From contig NZ_WBMT01000033.1 in the NCBI RefSeq assembly GCF_008923185.1, positions 1 through 64,000 of the forward strand: DNA of 64,000 bases, in the 5' to 3' direction. Below the pieces are notes generated by a model that saw only the letters and a list, made by a program, of their open reading frames with translations, was not told the origin of the DNA and did no database searches. This DNA is from Actinomadura rudentiformis. Lineage in GTDB: Bacteria > Actinomycetota > Actinomycetes > Streptosporangiales > Streptosporangiaceae. Every line of letters begins with the position of its first letter. Positions within the stretch are counted from its first letter, which is position 1. Made by a program: the position numbers and the translations under genes. Of this stretch, positions 50,386 through 59,090 are shown piece by piece.

Positions 50386-51423
50386 CTATGGGCAGGTCCA
50401 GTGGCGGAAATCTCGTGTGCGGCTATAGATGCTGTAGGCCTGCTGGATGTTCCATTCGGGATTGAGCGCCTGGGCCGGAGTGGCGCGGAAGTCCAGGAGC
50501 TCCAGGTCTGAGAACTGGAAGAGCCCCCAGTAGCGCACCATGTGCTTATCGGCGATGGTCCAGAACGAATCCAGGTAGGAAAGGCATCGGGCCAATGTCA
50601 CGGCTTGGCCGGGCGCCTCTTTGAAGACTTCCCGGATGCGGCGTTCGGTCGCTGCGGTGCTCCATTGGGGAGGCGTCACCGGCTTGTCGGCGAGAAGGGC
50701 ACGCTGGGTCTGCCGGTCGGCGATGCCGGTGGGCGGCAGGCCTGCCAACGCCTGGAACGCCAGGATGCGCTGTTTGGTGAACGGGCCGTACCAAGCGTCC
50801 TCTGGAAGGCGAAGGCCCTTCCGCTGGAGGCCGCGCTGGAGTTCCCGAGCGCATTTCCCGTAGGTGTTCAGCCCCATCGAAGCCGGGCACCTGTCCGAGA
50901 GCAGCATGCTTTTGCCGGTGTCACCGGCGCTGAGGGCGTTCACTGCACCCGTGGTCCCTACCAGGAGCAGGAGTGCGCTGGCGATCGCCAGGGCACAGAA
51001 CTTCCGCCGTGACCTTCCGAACATCGACGCCGCCCTCTGGCGCCGGGGTGCGAGTGCGGTTGACAGGCACTGGCGAAGTCCGGGCACGGCAGGCTGCGGC
51101 GGTGCGGGCTGCGGCGGGAGAGCGGCGGTCGCCGGTGATGCGGCTATCCGGCGGCGGGCCTCGATCCAGCCCGATATCTGCTCGGGGGTGCAGCCGCACG
51201 CGCGGGTGAACGCGGCGATCAGTTCTTCGCGCGGGAGGCCGCGGCGGCGTGGGCTGAGCATCGCCGAGCCGGTGCTGTACGGGAGGACGTCGCCCGCCGA
51301 GTCCGCGCGGCGTTCCAGCTCGCGGAAGGACAGCCCTGACCATGCCTTGAGGCGCCGGAGTTGGGCCTTCAGCTCCTCGGTGGTGCTGGCGTCCTTCGGA
51401 TCCGGGATCGAGGCGCTACCCAT
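50386..51423 (-). CDS. HTH / membrane / peptidoglycan-binding / lysozyme-like fusion
   Basis: 345 residues from ATG 51423. Residues 15-95 are an XRE-like HTH (LKAQLRRLKAWSGLSFRELERRADSAGDVLPYSTGS). A Pro-rich linker leads to one membrane helix at about 138-158 (FCALAIASALLLLVGTTGAVNAL). Outside are a PG_binding_1 motif (LQRGLQRKGLRLPEDAWYGPFTKQRILAFQALAGLPPTG) and a lysozyme-like end with RYWGLFQFSD and YSIYSRTRDFRHW. So a cytoplasmic DNA- or partner-binding head is tied to a wall-binding tail. Its HTH is clearly homologous to that of the divergent gene 51574. Confidence 0.82.
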   Translation of the reverse strand: MGSASIPDPKDASTTEELKAQLRRLKAWSGLSFRELERRADSAGDVLPYSTGSAMLSPRRRGLPREELIAAFTRACGCTPEQISGWIEARRRIAASPATAALPPQPAPPQPAVPGLRQCLSTALAPRRQRAASMFGRSRRKFCALAIASALLLLVGTTGAVNALSAGDTGKSMLLSDRCPASMGLNTYGKCARELQRGLQRKGLRLPEDAWYGPFTKQRILAFQALAGLPPTGIADRQTQRALLADKPVTPPQWSTAATERRIREVFKEAPGQAVTLARCLSYLDSFWTIADKHMVRYWGLFQFSDLELLDFRATPAQALNPEWNIQQAYSIYSRTRDFRHWTCP

Positions 51424-51573
51424 CTGCACCTTCCTTGCCAAGCCTGTGACCTGTGTAGACAGCCGCGTGGACGATCGTGCACGTTCATGGTCAGCCACCA
51501 GCCTTGCCGACCTCCGTGGGTGGATCAAGGGTCATTCCTGACAGACCACGGCTCCGCTGTGTGAGGACGGCGT

Positions 51574-52863
51574 ATGGCTCCTTTCGGCTCGGACATGGCT
51601 CCCGACCCTCATCACGCCACCACCCCGCAGGATCTCGTCGAACAGCTCCGGCTGCTCAAGGCCTGGTCCGGGCTGACCTACCGGCAGTTGCAACGGCAGG
51701 CTGCACGTGAGGCCGAGATCCTGCCTTACAGCACGATCGCTTCGGTGCTCCGGCGTACGGCGCTTCCGCGTTTGGAGTTCGTGCGTGTGTACGTCCGGGC
51801 GTGCGGTGTGGCGCCTGAGCGGGTCACCGAGTGGGTGACGGCCTGGCGGAGGATCGCGATGGGAGAGGCGGAGCTGTGCCCCGACGCCGGCCGGATCAGC
51901 GAGCTGGACCTGCGCCGCCTGGCGGCGTCGACGCTGAGGCTGCGGCGGCTTGAGGACCGGTACGGCGGTGGCGCGGTCGCGGACCAGGCCATCGCCGTTC
52001 AGGAGCGGTGGCGTGAGCGGGTGGACGGCGCGCCGGCACGGGCGTTGAGGCTGGTCGCGGAGGACGCGGTCAGCGCGGGAGTGATCTCTTTCTCGGCCGG
52101 ACGGGACGTGGCGGCGGAACGGCTGGGACGCGCCGGGCTGGAGATGGCGCGGGCGGCGGCGGCCGTCGACGTCGAGATCTATGCGCTGAGTCATCAGGTG
52201 GCACGTGAGTGCGAGGCCGGGCGGCTGGGTGGGACGGGACGGCTGGGTGAGGCCGTGGCGATGGCCAGGAGGGCGCAGTCGCTCGGTAAGGGTGTGATGG
52301 CGCCGCGCGTCCTGAGCCTGCTCGCCGCGCAGGAGGCGATGTGCCTCGCAGCGGCAGGGGACGGCGCCGGCTTCTGGCGCGCGATGCAGACCGGCTTGGA
52401 GTGGTTCGTGCGGGGCACGGATGGCTGCCCCGACTGGTGCGAGTGGTTCGACGAGGGCGGGATGCTGGCCGCCAACGCCGCCGCCAGCGAGGCGTTCCAC
52501 AGATGGGACGTCGCGGCCGCCTGTTACGAGAAGGCACTTGAGCGGTCGGCTGTTCGGTATGGGCGCGATCGGCTCCGGCATCGGCTGCGGCTGGCCCTGT
52601 GCCTGCTGGCCACGGGAGAGGTCGAGCAGGCCTGTCACCACGGTGCGCTGTGCCTGCCGGACGTGGCAGAGGTCGCGGACGTCCGTGTCGATCAGCTGGT
52701 GACGGTCCTGCGGCGCGAGCTCAGCGGGATTCGCTGCGCGGCCGCCGCCGACTTCGCCGATCGTTGCGACGATCTCTTCGAGGGCACACCCGAACGGCCC
52801 GGAGATGTGGACGGGGTGAGGGATCTGATCATCACGCCCGGTACGAGATCTGCGCGGACGTAG
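51574..52863 (+). CDS. HTH regulator with TPR-like repeats
   Basis: 429 residues from ATG 51574. N-terminal HTH (LVEQLRLLKAWSGLTYRQLQRQAAREAEILPYSTIASVL) is a paralogue of that at 51423, sharing LKAWSGL, LPYST and WRRIA. The rest is helical and repetitive like TPR regulators (AAERLGRAGLEMARAAAAVDVEIYALSHQVARECEAG, MLAANAAASEAFHRWDVAAACYEKAL). Such proteins often sense peptides. It converges on the ABC exporter gene and shares the promoter gap 51424-51573 with its paralogue. Confidence 0.78.
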   Translation: MAPFGSDMAPDPHHATTPQDLVEQLRLLKAWSGLTYRQLQRQAAREAEILPYSTIASVLRRTALPRLEFVRVYVRACGVAPERVTEWVTAWRRIAMGEAELCPDAGRISELDLRRLAASTLRLRRLEDRYGGGAVADQAIAVQERWRERVDGAPARALRLVAEDAVSAGVISFSAGRDVAAERLGRAGLEMARAAAAVDVEIYALSHQVARECEAGRLGGTGRLGEAVAMARRAQSLGKGVMAPRVLSLLAAQEAMCLAAAGDGAGFWRAMQTGLEWFVRGTDGCPDWCEWFDEGGMLAANAAASEAFHRWDVAAACYEKALERSAVRYGRDRLRHRLRLALCLLATGEVEQACHHGALCLPDVAEVADVRVDQLVTVLRRELSGIRCAAAADFADRCDDLFEGTPERPGDVDGVRDLIITPGTRSART

Positions 52864-52898
52864 CCCAGGTGCCGGAGTCGCTGCTTACCGACTGCGCT

Positions 52899-54716
52899 TC
52901 ACTGGATCCCGGCCCCTGGTCGAACGTCGTCGAGGTGGTAGTTCTCGGCCTGGAGACGGAAGAGCCCGGCGTACGTGCCGTTCAACGCCATGAGGTCGCG
53001 GTGGTCACCCCGTTCGACCACCTCACCGCGTTCCAGGACGACGATCTCGTCCGCGTCGCGGACCGTGCCGAGACGGTGTGAGATCAGCAGGCTGGTGCCA
53101 CCGGCCCGGCGGCGGCGGAGCTGGGCGTGCACCTCGTACTCGGCTTCCGCGTCGAGCCCGGCGCACGGCTCGTCCAGGATGACCAGATCGCGGCCCGTCC
53201 TGATGAGCGCCCGCGCCAACGCCAGCCGTTGCCACTGTCCCCCGGACAGCACGACTCCCATTTCAGGATCGGATTCCTCGCCCGCCTCGTCCACGAACAA
53301 CGTCGACAACAGCGTGTCGTAGCCGCGAGGAAGCCGGGTCAGGGTCCGGTGGATGCCCGCGTTCATCGCCGCGTCCTCGATGCGGAACGGATCGTCCAGC
53401 GCGGTGAGATCGCCGAGGGCGATGTTCTCGGCAGCCGTCAGGTCGTACTGCATGAAGTCCTGGAAGACGGCTGCGATGCGGTCGCGCAGTCGCTCCGGAT
53501 CGATCGTGCGGATGTCCACACCGTCCCAGTAGATGGTGCCGCGCGTTGGCTCGTAGAAGCGGCACAGGAGCTTGACCAGCGTGCTCTTGCCTGCGCCGTT
53601 GCGGCCCACCAGCGCCATGGAAGTGCCATGGGGAATGTGCAGATCGACGCCGCGTACGACCCACGGGTGGTCATCGCGATACCTGAACCAGACGTCGCGG
53701 AACTCGATCCCCTTCCGCAGCGGAGGCGCGGGATGGGAGGCCTCGGCCACGGGGGCGTCGGGCCCGGCCCGCATCACGGCACAGTGGTGGTCGAAGGCCA
53801 GCAACTGCTGATGTGCGTACGCGATGTCCGTGATGAGCGTGGTCAGCGCGTTCTGCACCCCGGCCACCGCCACGATGAAGAGCGACAGGTCACCCGGGGT
53901 CAGCGTGCCGCCCTTCGAGCCGAGGACCACGGCCACCAGGCCGCCGCCCGCGACGAGCGCACCCATGAGCGCGAGGCCGCCCTGGGTGAACAGCTCCCGG
54001 CGATCGGTACGGCGATGGGCGGCGTCGGCCGTCCGGCGTTCGGCGAGCATCCGGCCGCGCAGGAACGCGCCGGTGCCGTAGAGCCGGCTCTCCTTGGCCG
54101 CCTGCGAGTTCGTCAGCAGATGGCTGTAGAAGAACGCGCGGCGTTCGGCGGGACCGATCTTCCAGAGCATCGAGGCGCGCCTGCGCGACAGGAACAGCTC
54201 GGCGACCAGGGTCGGGACGGCGGCGGCCAGGACCACGGCCACCATCGGCGGGCTCAGGACCGCGAGGGAGATCATGAAGCCCGTCAGCGTCAGCGCCGCC
54301 CGGCCGCCGGTCACGACCCGGCCGACGATCTGGGCGGGAGCGGCGGTGCCCTGGTCGGCCAGCCGCACCCGGTCGATGAAGTGCGGGTCCTCGAAGCGCC
54401 GCAGCCCGGTGAACGCGGACACCGCCTGGTAGAGACGGTCGGTCGCCCGCAGGCCGGACCGCCTGGCCACCTCGGTCCGGAGATACTCCTCGGCTTGCGG
54501 CACGAACGCCACGACCATGCCCAGCGCCGCCAGGAACACGACGATCCAGACGAGCGTGGAAGTGCCTCCGGCCGCGAGGTTGTCGAGAGCCGCCCTCGTC
54601 AGCCAGGCCGCGCCGATCGGTGCCGCCGCGCCTGCGAGCATCAGCGCCACAAGTCCCGCGACCTGCCCCGGAGAAGTACGGAACACGATGCCGGCAGCGC
54701 TCAACGCACTGTTCAC
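52899..54716 (-). CDS. ABC exporter (fused membrane and ATPase domains) for the peptide locus
   Basis: 605 residues from GTG 54716; the frame stays open to TTG 54851, but the extra 45 residues are a repeat-derived RQAQ-rich tail. Six membrane helices in the first 330 residues, then the ATPase: Walker A GRNGAGKST, Q-loop FQDF, signature LSGGQWQRLALARALI, Walker B LVILDEPCAGLD, ISHRLGTV. The signature begins with a normal LSGGQ. No C39 peptidase domain. Placed after a thioredoxin and divergent from a Cys-rich peptide gene, it is the probable peptide exporter. Confidence 0.88.
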   Translation of the reverse strand: MNSALSAAGIVFRTSPGQVAGLVALMLAGAAAPIGAAWLTRAALDNLAAGGTSTLVWIVVFLAALGMVVAFVPQAEEYLRTEVARRSGLRATDRLYQAVSAFTGLRRFEDPHFIDRVRLADQGTAAPAQIVGRVVTGGRAALTLTGFMISLAVLSPPMVAVVLAAAVPTLVAELFLSRRRASMLWKIGPAERRAFFYSHLLTNSQAAKESRLYGTGAFLRGRMLAERRTADAAHRRTDRRELFTQGGLALMGALVAGGGLVAVVLGSKGGTLTPGDLSLFIVAVAGVQNALTTLITDIAYAHQQLLAFDHHCAVMRAGPDAPVAEASHPAPPLRKGIEFRDVWFRYRDDHPWVVRGVDLHIPHGTSMALVGRNGAGKSTLVKLLCRFYEPTRGTIYWDGVDIRTIDPERLRDRIAAVFQDFMQYDLTAAENIALGDLTALDDPFRIEDAAMNAGIHRTLTRLPRGYDTLLSTLFVDEAGEESDPEMGVVLSGGQWQRLALARALIRTGRDLVILDEPCAGLDAEAEYEVHAQLRRRRAGGTSLLISHRLGTVRDADEIVVLERGEVVERGDHRDLMALNGTYAGLFRLQAENYHLDDVRPGAGIQ

Positions 54717-54755
54717 AAGTTCACGACGCCCAGGCCTGATCGAGCTCGATTCCCG

Positions 54756-54837
54756 CCGTTGCCGGTCCGGGCCCGCCTCCTGCGCCTGCCGTTTCTCGCC
54801 CGCCGTCTGTGCCTGCCGTTTTGCGCTCCGCGCCGGT
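54756..54837 (-). repeat. 27-bp imperfect repeats before the exporter gene
   Basis: Plus-strand GCCTGCCGTTT-type units begin at 54784 and 54811, with a weaker one near 54756. They lie between the thioredoxin stop (54858) and the likely exporter start (54716). This is an intercistronic repeat but, unlike the others, it does not include the stop codon. Confidence 0.55.
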
Positions 54838-54857
54838 TTGCGGCGACGCAATTCAGA

Positions 54858-55418
54858 TCACCGCCCGACCGGGGCGCGCGAACCGGCCCGCCTGGCTCTG
54901 TCGCGCGACCCGGCCGGTGTCAGTGCCTCGGGCCCGGTGGCCGTCACGCGACCGCCGGGACCGAGCCGGTAGAGGGTGGGGAACGCCTGGACCTGGAACG
55001 CGGCGCAGACGGGACCGCTCGTGTCGTCCTCCACCACCACCCGCGCCACGGCCGACAGCTGTGCCGCCAGTTCCCTGCTGCCTGGGCCCGACACGACTGC
55101 CAAGGCTTGCGGCTCGCCGTCCATGCCGGCTGCCTCGACGAAGCGGGGCTTCATCTCCTCGCAGGGCGCGCAGCCGGAACTGAGGAAGGCCACCAGTGTC
55201 CCGGCCGGAAGGGAATCCCGCGTCACCGGCCGGCCGTCTGTGTCGGCACCTGCGAACTCATCGACGATCGACCCGACCGGGAGGCCGCCGGGAGGTTCGT
55301 TCCGGACCCTGAGCAGTTCGGTGTGTTCGCGCAGCCGCCGGATCACGCCGATGGTGAGCAGCAGGTCGATCACGCACAGCAGCCCGACGAGGACGACCAG
55401 GGCCACGAGGAAAGCCAT
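54858..55418 (-). CDS. Membrane-anchored thioredoxin-like protein (TlpA/MauD type)
   Basis: 186 residues from ATG 55418 with GAGGAG upstream. One N-terminal membrane helix (about 2-26, FLVALVVLVGLLCVIDLLLTIGVI) would leave the thioredoxin domain outside. Active site is SSGCAPCEEMKP (CxxC, near residues 82-85), in a TlpA-like fold with VARVVVEDDTSGPVCAAFQVQAFPTLYRL and the cis-Pro in FPT. Extracytoplasmic thiol exchange, forming or isomerising disulfides, is likely, and the divergent neighbour is an eight-Cys peptide. Confidence 0.88.
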   Translation of the reverse strand: MAFLVALVVLVGLLCVIDLLLTIGVIRRLREHTELLRVRNEPPGGLPVGSIVDEFAGADTDGRPVTRDSLPAGTLVAFLSSGCAPCEEMKPRFVEAAGMDGEPQALAVVSGPGSRELAAQLSAVARVVVEDDTSGPVCAAFQVQAFPTLYRLGPGGRVTATGPEALTPAGSRDRARRAGSRAPVGR

Positions 55419-55612
55419 CCCGCAACTCCTCACACGGTTGGTTTGTCACGGGAAAGTGTCGAACGGCGCGGTCGTCGAGAAAAGGATTCCTGTGTTCGCG
55501 TTTGTTCGAGTGCGTGCGAGGTTGTGCGAAAACGGAATTACGGCGGACGGGGCCTTGCCAAGCGTTGTGCGTCCTTCATATATGTCGAACGACCAATAGA
55601 TTGGAGCCCGGT

Positions 55613-55774
55613 ATGACACGACTCATCGACCGGATGCTGGAGAGGCTGGTGCCCAGGGCCGAGGCACATGCAGCCTGCGAGCAAAGGTGCTGGACGACAC
55701 CATGTCCCGGCGGCCTCGTCCACTACTGCTGCATCTACACCGATTGCAGCCGCCGCTGCACTCCCTGCATCTAA
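55613..55774 (+). CDS. Cys-rich 53-aa peptide precursor
   Basis: From ATG 55613. Residues 1-20 (LIDRMLERLVPRAEAHA at the core) form an amphipathic, charged leader without a hydrophobic core, so it is not a Sec signal; an AxA-like site is at 18-20. Residues 21-53 hold eight Cys at 22, 26, 31, 39, 40, 45, 49 and 52, with CC and CTPC at the end and Gly-Gly at 33-34. Even Cys number suits four disulfides. With the thioredoxin and ABC exporter across the 194-base divergent promoter it forms a likely peptide-maturation and export unit. Followed by a terminator. No known family recognised. Confidence 0.72.
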   Translation: MTRLIDRMLERLVPRAEAHAACEQRCWTTPCPGGLVHYCCIYTDCSRRCTPCI

Positions 55775-55783
55775 GAGGTGCCG

Positions 55784-55814
55784 AAGGGGGTCCGGAGACT
55801 TGCCGGACCCCTTT
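55784..55814 (+). terminator. Terminator after the Cys-rich peptide gene
   Basis: GGGGTCCG (55787) pairs with CGGACCCC (55804), extended by AA/TTT ends with one bulge, and is followed by TTTCTGCTC. It starts about ten bases after the stop and supports the reality of the short gene. Confidence 0.75.
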
Positions 55815-55818
55815 CTGC

Positions 55819-57786
55819 TCAGAAGGGAACGCCTTTCGCCCCATCCAGGCGGGTGCCGATGAAAAATGTGCCGGGGACCTTGGCGCCCGTCAGGTCGGCG
55901 TTGGTGAGGTCGGCGTCCGTCAGATCGGTGTTCTCAAGGTCGGTGCCGATCAGTTTGGCGCCCGTCAGGTCGGCGCCTCGCAGGTTGCTCCGGGAAAGGT
56001 CCGCATAGGAGAGATCCGCGTTGCGGAGGCTGACGTTCGGGAGATGGGCGTCAGTGATGGTCGCGCCGCGGAGATCGGCGTTGGAGAGGTCCAGCTTCTC
56101 GCCGAAGATGGCGGTGAGGTCCGCGAAGGGAAGGACGAAGCCGCGGAGGTCCGTGCCGGTTTCGATGGACTCGCTCCGGATGGTGGCCTGGATGCCGTCG
56201 TCGCCTTCCGGCCCGTTGTAGAGGGCGACCGGCAGGCCCGCGACGATCAGGACCTGCCAGGTCCAGCCCCGGCCTGCGGCTTCGTTGCCGCCGGTGGCGA
56301 GCCAGCGGGCGTGCTCTTGGGCCAGTTCCACGAGCTCGCCTCGTGTGAGCGGATCGCCGGCCTCGGCCATGGCGCGGATCCGTTCAGGGTCCAGCTTGTC
56401 TTCTTCGTACTCGGGGGCAGGGGCAGGATCGGCAGCAGGGGCGGCCTGGGGCTCAGGGGCTTCCGGGGGGATCTCGGCGTAGAAGCGGGGCGGCGGTTCC
56501 GACGGGAGGCCCACGCGCAGGACGTGGAGCTCGCCGTCCTCCGAGTCGTCGCAGACCGTGGCCACCAGGCAGTCGTCCACCGGGGACCAGGCAAGCTGCG
56601 TGACGAAGGTGCCCAGAGTGTGACGCGTGGCCACCTGGTGGTCACGGACGCGGATGATGCGGATCTCGTGATCCTCGTGGTTCGAGTCCGGCGGCGGGCC
56701 TCCTACCGCCAGATAGGCGCCGTCGGGGCTTACGGCCAAGGACCACACGCGGGCCGCCACGTTCTCGAAGACGTCGAGGACCTGGCCTGTGGAGGGGTCC
56801 AGGGCGTAGACGTCCCGGGTCATTCCGGCGGCGTAGAGCCGGGACTCGTCTCTGGTGAAGTCCACGCACTCGACGGAGAGCTCCTCTGAGGTGACGCCGA
56901 CATGGCGGGGATCGGCGTTCCCTGCAACGAAGTCCAGTCCGTCGGCGTGGCCGTATTCCACGCGGTAGCGCCCAGAGCGGGAGCGCGCCACGCCATCCTC
57001 GGCTGGCACGTCCACCAGCGCGCGTGCATCCACGTCGTACGCCTGCTGCGGGGAATCGCTCGGATCCGTGCCCCGGTACGTGACCACGTGGCGTCCGGGA
57101 ACCCACATCAGGCGGGGCATGAACGCCCCATCCTCGACCGAGACGCGAGAATGCTCCGTCCAGCCGGCGGTCTCGTACACCACGAGACCACCCTCGTCAG
57201 TGCAGCCCGCCAGATAACGGCCGTCATCGGAAAAGGCCAGCTGCTCCAGGGCTTCCGTCCCGAAGGGCGTCAGGGTCGCGGCGGCGTTCCGCAGGTCAGG
57301 GATGTGGGGAGCCTCGCCGGAGAGCAGGTGGTCGGCCTTGACCGGATACCACGTGGTGCCCCAGGCGTCGCCCGGCTTCAGGTGCTGCATCCAGCGCTGG
57401 TCGGTCACTCGGACGACGTAGTCGGCCTGAACGAGCTTGTCCTCGTCGCGCCAGCGCCCGTCGCGTTCATAGTAGAAGTCGTAGATGCCCTCCCAGTCCG
57501 GAGGGTCATTGCGTACGGCCACCCGTTCAACACGTTCGACGAACCAGCGGGCGTTCGCCGCGCACCATTCGTCGTCGATGTCGTCGACGGTGACCACCTT
57601 CCCGAGCGGACCGTCCCACCGGGCGGTCTCCCACAGCAGTCCGAAGAAGAAGCCCAGGTCACGCTCGGGCGGGGCGAGGTAGGTCTTGATTGCGACCTCG
57701 TAGTAGACGGTGAAGACGCGGAGTTCGAGTTCTCGGCGGGAGGGGTCGACGCTGATGACGCGGGCGCCGAAGATGTCGGTCGACAT
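55819..57786 (-). CDS. WD40-like protein with C-terminal pentapeptide repeats
   Basis: 655 residues. The first 150 are unassigned (a FTVYYEVAIKTYLAPP start and an FYYERDGRW segment). The middle (about 170-430) has WD40/beta-propeller units with LAFSDDGRYLAG, SLAVSPDGAYLAVGG and LAWSPVDDCLVAT cores. After an Ala/Pro-rich linker and helix, residues about 550-650 are pentapeptide repeats of A(D/N)LxG type (LSNADLRGA, SYADLSRSNLRGADLTGAKL, TDADLTNADLTGAK), which form a right-handed beta-helix. No catalytic motif. Unusual fusion, probably a recognition scaffold. Transcribed with 57793, which it follows by six bases. Confidence 0.78.
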   Translation of the reverse strand: MSTDIFGARVISVDPSRRELELRVFTVYYEVAIKTYLAPPERDLGFFFGLLWETARWDGPLGKVVTVDDIDDEWCAANARWFVERVERVAVRNDPPDWEGIYDFYYERDGRWRDEDKLVQADYVVRVTDQRWMQHLKPGDAWGTTWYPVKADHLLSGEAPHIPDLRNAAATLTPFGTEALEQLAFSDDGRYLAGCTDEGGLVVYETAGWTEHSRVSVEDGAFMPRLMWVPGRHVVTYRGTDPSDSPQQAYDVDARALVDVPAEDGVARSRSGRYRVEYGHADGLDFVAGNADPRHVGVTSEELSVECVDFTRDESRLYAAGMTRDVYALDPSTGQVLDVFENVAARVWSLAVSPDGAYLAVGGPPPDSNHEDHEIRIIRVRDHQVATRHTLGTFVTQLAWSPVDDCLVATVCDDSEDGELHVLRVGLPSEPPPRFYAEIPPEAPEPQAAPAADPAPAPEYEEDKLDPERIRAMAEAGDPLTRGELVELAQEHARWLATGGNEAAGRGWTWQVLIVAGLPVALYNGPEGDDGIQATIRSESIETGTDLRGFVLPFADLTAIFGEKLDLSNADLRGATITDAHLPNVSLRNADLSYADLSRSNLRGADLTGAKLIGTDLENTDLTDADLTNADLTGAKVPGTFFIGTRLDGAKGVPF

Positions 57787-57792
57787 GGCGGA

Positions 57793-58392
57793 TCAGCTCC
57801 AGACCTGGCGGCGGGTGGGGGCGGCGATCAGGTCGCCGACGATCAGGGTCGAGCGTTGCCAGGCGTACGGCATGAAGACGGCGAACGCGACGCCCGCGCG
57901 GTGTTCCAGGTCGACGGTCACGGCCTCGACGGATCCGGGGGGAGTCTGCGTCCGGTCCTGCCAGTCGGTCGAACGCCGCATGCTGACGTCCTGGGGGCCG
58001 CCGCCCTCGGTGGGATCCTTCATCCGCACGTAGTAGTTGAGAGCCATGCAGCGCAGGTCCGCCGCCTCGGCGACGATCTCCCTGAACATGGTGTTGAGCG
58101 CCTTGTCCACGGCCTCGTCGTCGTAGGCGAAGTCGACCTCGTAGTCGGACAGGACAGAGAGGGACCCGGCCGTGTTCATGGATATGCCCGCCGGGGTCAG
58201 CATGGTGGAGCCCTGCCCCGGGCGCAGCTTGTTCTCCGCGGCCTGCAACGAGGCTCTGAGGCATTCCTCCATGTCGACGTGCACCTCGGGAGGCAGGCGG
58301 CTGCCCAGGAACGACAGGTCGACAGCTTGCAGAGGCTGCGCGAACGTGGCGTCCACGCCTTCGACGGATGCGTGCCAGGAAAACATGATCAC
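57793..58392 (-). CDS. Hypothetical 199-aa protein upstream of the WD40/pentapeptide gene
   Basis: Start ATG 58392 or 58386. Mixed alpha/beta composition with a helix (HVDMEECLRASLQAAENKL), an acidic segment (VLSDYEVDFAYDDEAVDKALNTMF) and a beta end (AVTVDLEHRAGVAFAVFMPYAWQRSTLIVGDLIAAP). No membrane helix or known motif. Its stop is six bases from the start of the next gene, so both products probably act together. Confidence 0.65.
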   Translation of the reverse strand: MIMFSWHASVEGVDATFAQPLQAVDLSFLGSRLPPEVHVDMEECLRASLQAAENKLRPGQGSTMLTPAGISMNTAGSLSVLSDYEVDFAYDDEAVDKALNTMFREIVAEAADLRCMALNYYVRMKDPTEGGGPQDVSMRRSTDWQDRTQTPPGSVEAVTVDLEHRAGVAFAVFMPYAWQRSTLIVGDLIAAPTRRQVWS

Positions 58393-58526
58393 GCACCATA
58401 GTGGCCACAGGCGGCCACTTCAGGCCTTTCGGGCAACCACAACGTACGGGCAAGGACGTGCTGCCGCCAAGGCGAAGACCTCTCAGTCGCGGTTCTGCCT
58501 GCGGTGTGCTCGGTTATGTCATCGCG

Positions 58527-58934
58527 CTAATGGGTGGAGTGGTGCGCCTTGTACCACTGCTCGCCCACCGGCTTGGCTTCCATGTTCCAGCTCCACGACT
58601 CGGTGGGCGTGATGCGGGTGTAGGTGCCTGGGCCGACCATGCCGGTGCGCTCCACAGGCTGGGATGCGCGGCCATAGATGCGGATGCCACGGGCGATGAA
58701 CGGGTCGAACGACACCATGTCGTCGATGACCAGGGCGACCTTGTCATGGCCTGCCCGGATGTTGCGGATCTTGCGGGTGTGGACCACGGTGGGGCCGCCG
58801 CCGATCCAGAAGCCCTCGCCGTCGAACTCGAACGCGACGGGCACCACGTCCGGCTGGCCGTCGGCGTCGATGGTGGCCAGGCGAGCCAATGACTGGGTAC
58901 GCAGGTAGGCGGCTTCTTCCTCGGTGAACGCCAT
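58527..58934 (-). CDS. PPOX-class F420-dependent oxidoreductase-like protein
   Basis: 135 residues from ATG 58934 with AAGGAGG upstream. Pyridoxamine-phosphate-oxidase split-barrel features: LARLATIDADGQPDVVPVAFEFDGEGFWIGG, RKIRNIRAGHDKVALVIDD and IRIYGRAS. Length and motifs fit the short F420-binding group of actinobacteria (PPOX family). It binds flavin or deazaflavin and reduces an unknown substrate in the cytosol. Single gene. Confidence 0.88.
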   Translation of the reverse strand: MAFTEEEAAYLRTQSLARLATIDADGQPDVVPVAFEFDGEGFWIGGGPTVVHTRKIRNIRAGHDKVALVIDDMVSFDPFIARGIRIYGRASQPVERTGMVGPGTYTRITPTESWSWNMEAKPVGEQWYKAHHSTH

Positions 58935-58987
58935 GGAACCTCCTTCAACGACTCCTCACGTTCTATACGAGGGCCACGACGAACAGG

Positions 58988-59024
58988 AATGCCCCGTAGC
59001 CGTGTTGGGCGGCTACGGGGCATT
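58988..59024. terminator. Strong hairpin terminator downstream of the symporter operon
   Basis: AATGCCCCGTAGCCG and CGGCTACGGGGCATT, 15-bp perfect stem with a seven-base loop, 67 bases past the stop of the acetate-type symporter gene (minus strand). Confidence 0.85.
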
Positions 59025-59090
59025 CGTTGTCGTACGCGGGCTGTGCAGCAAGGGGGTTCGCACAGGCCACGTACGGTCCTGGGGGCCGGC

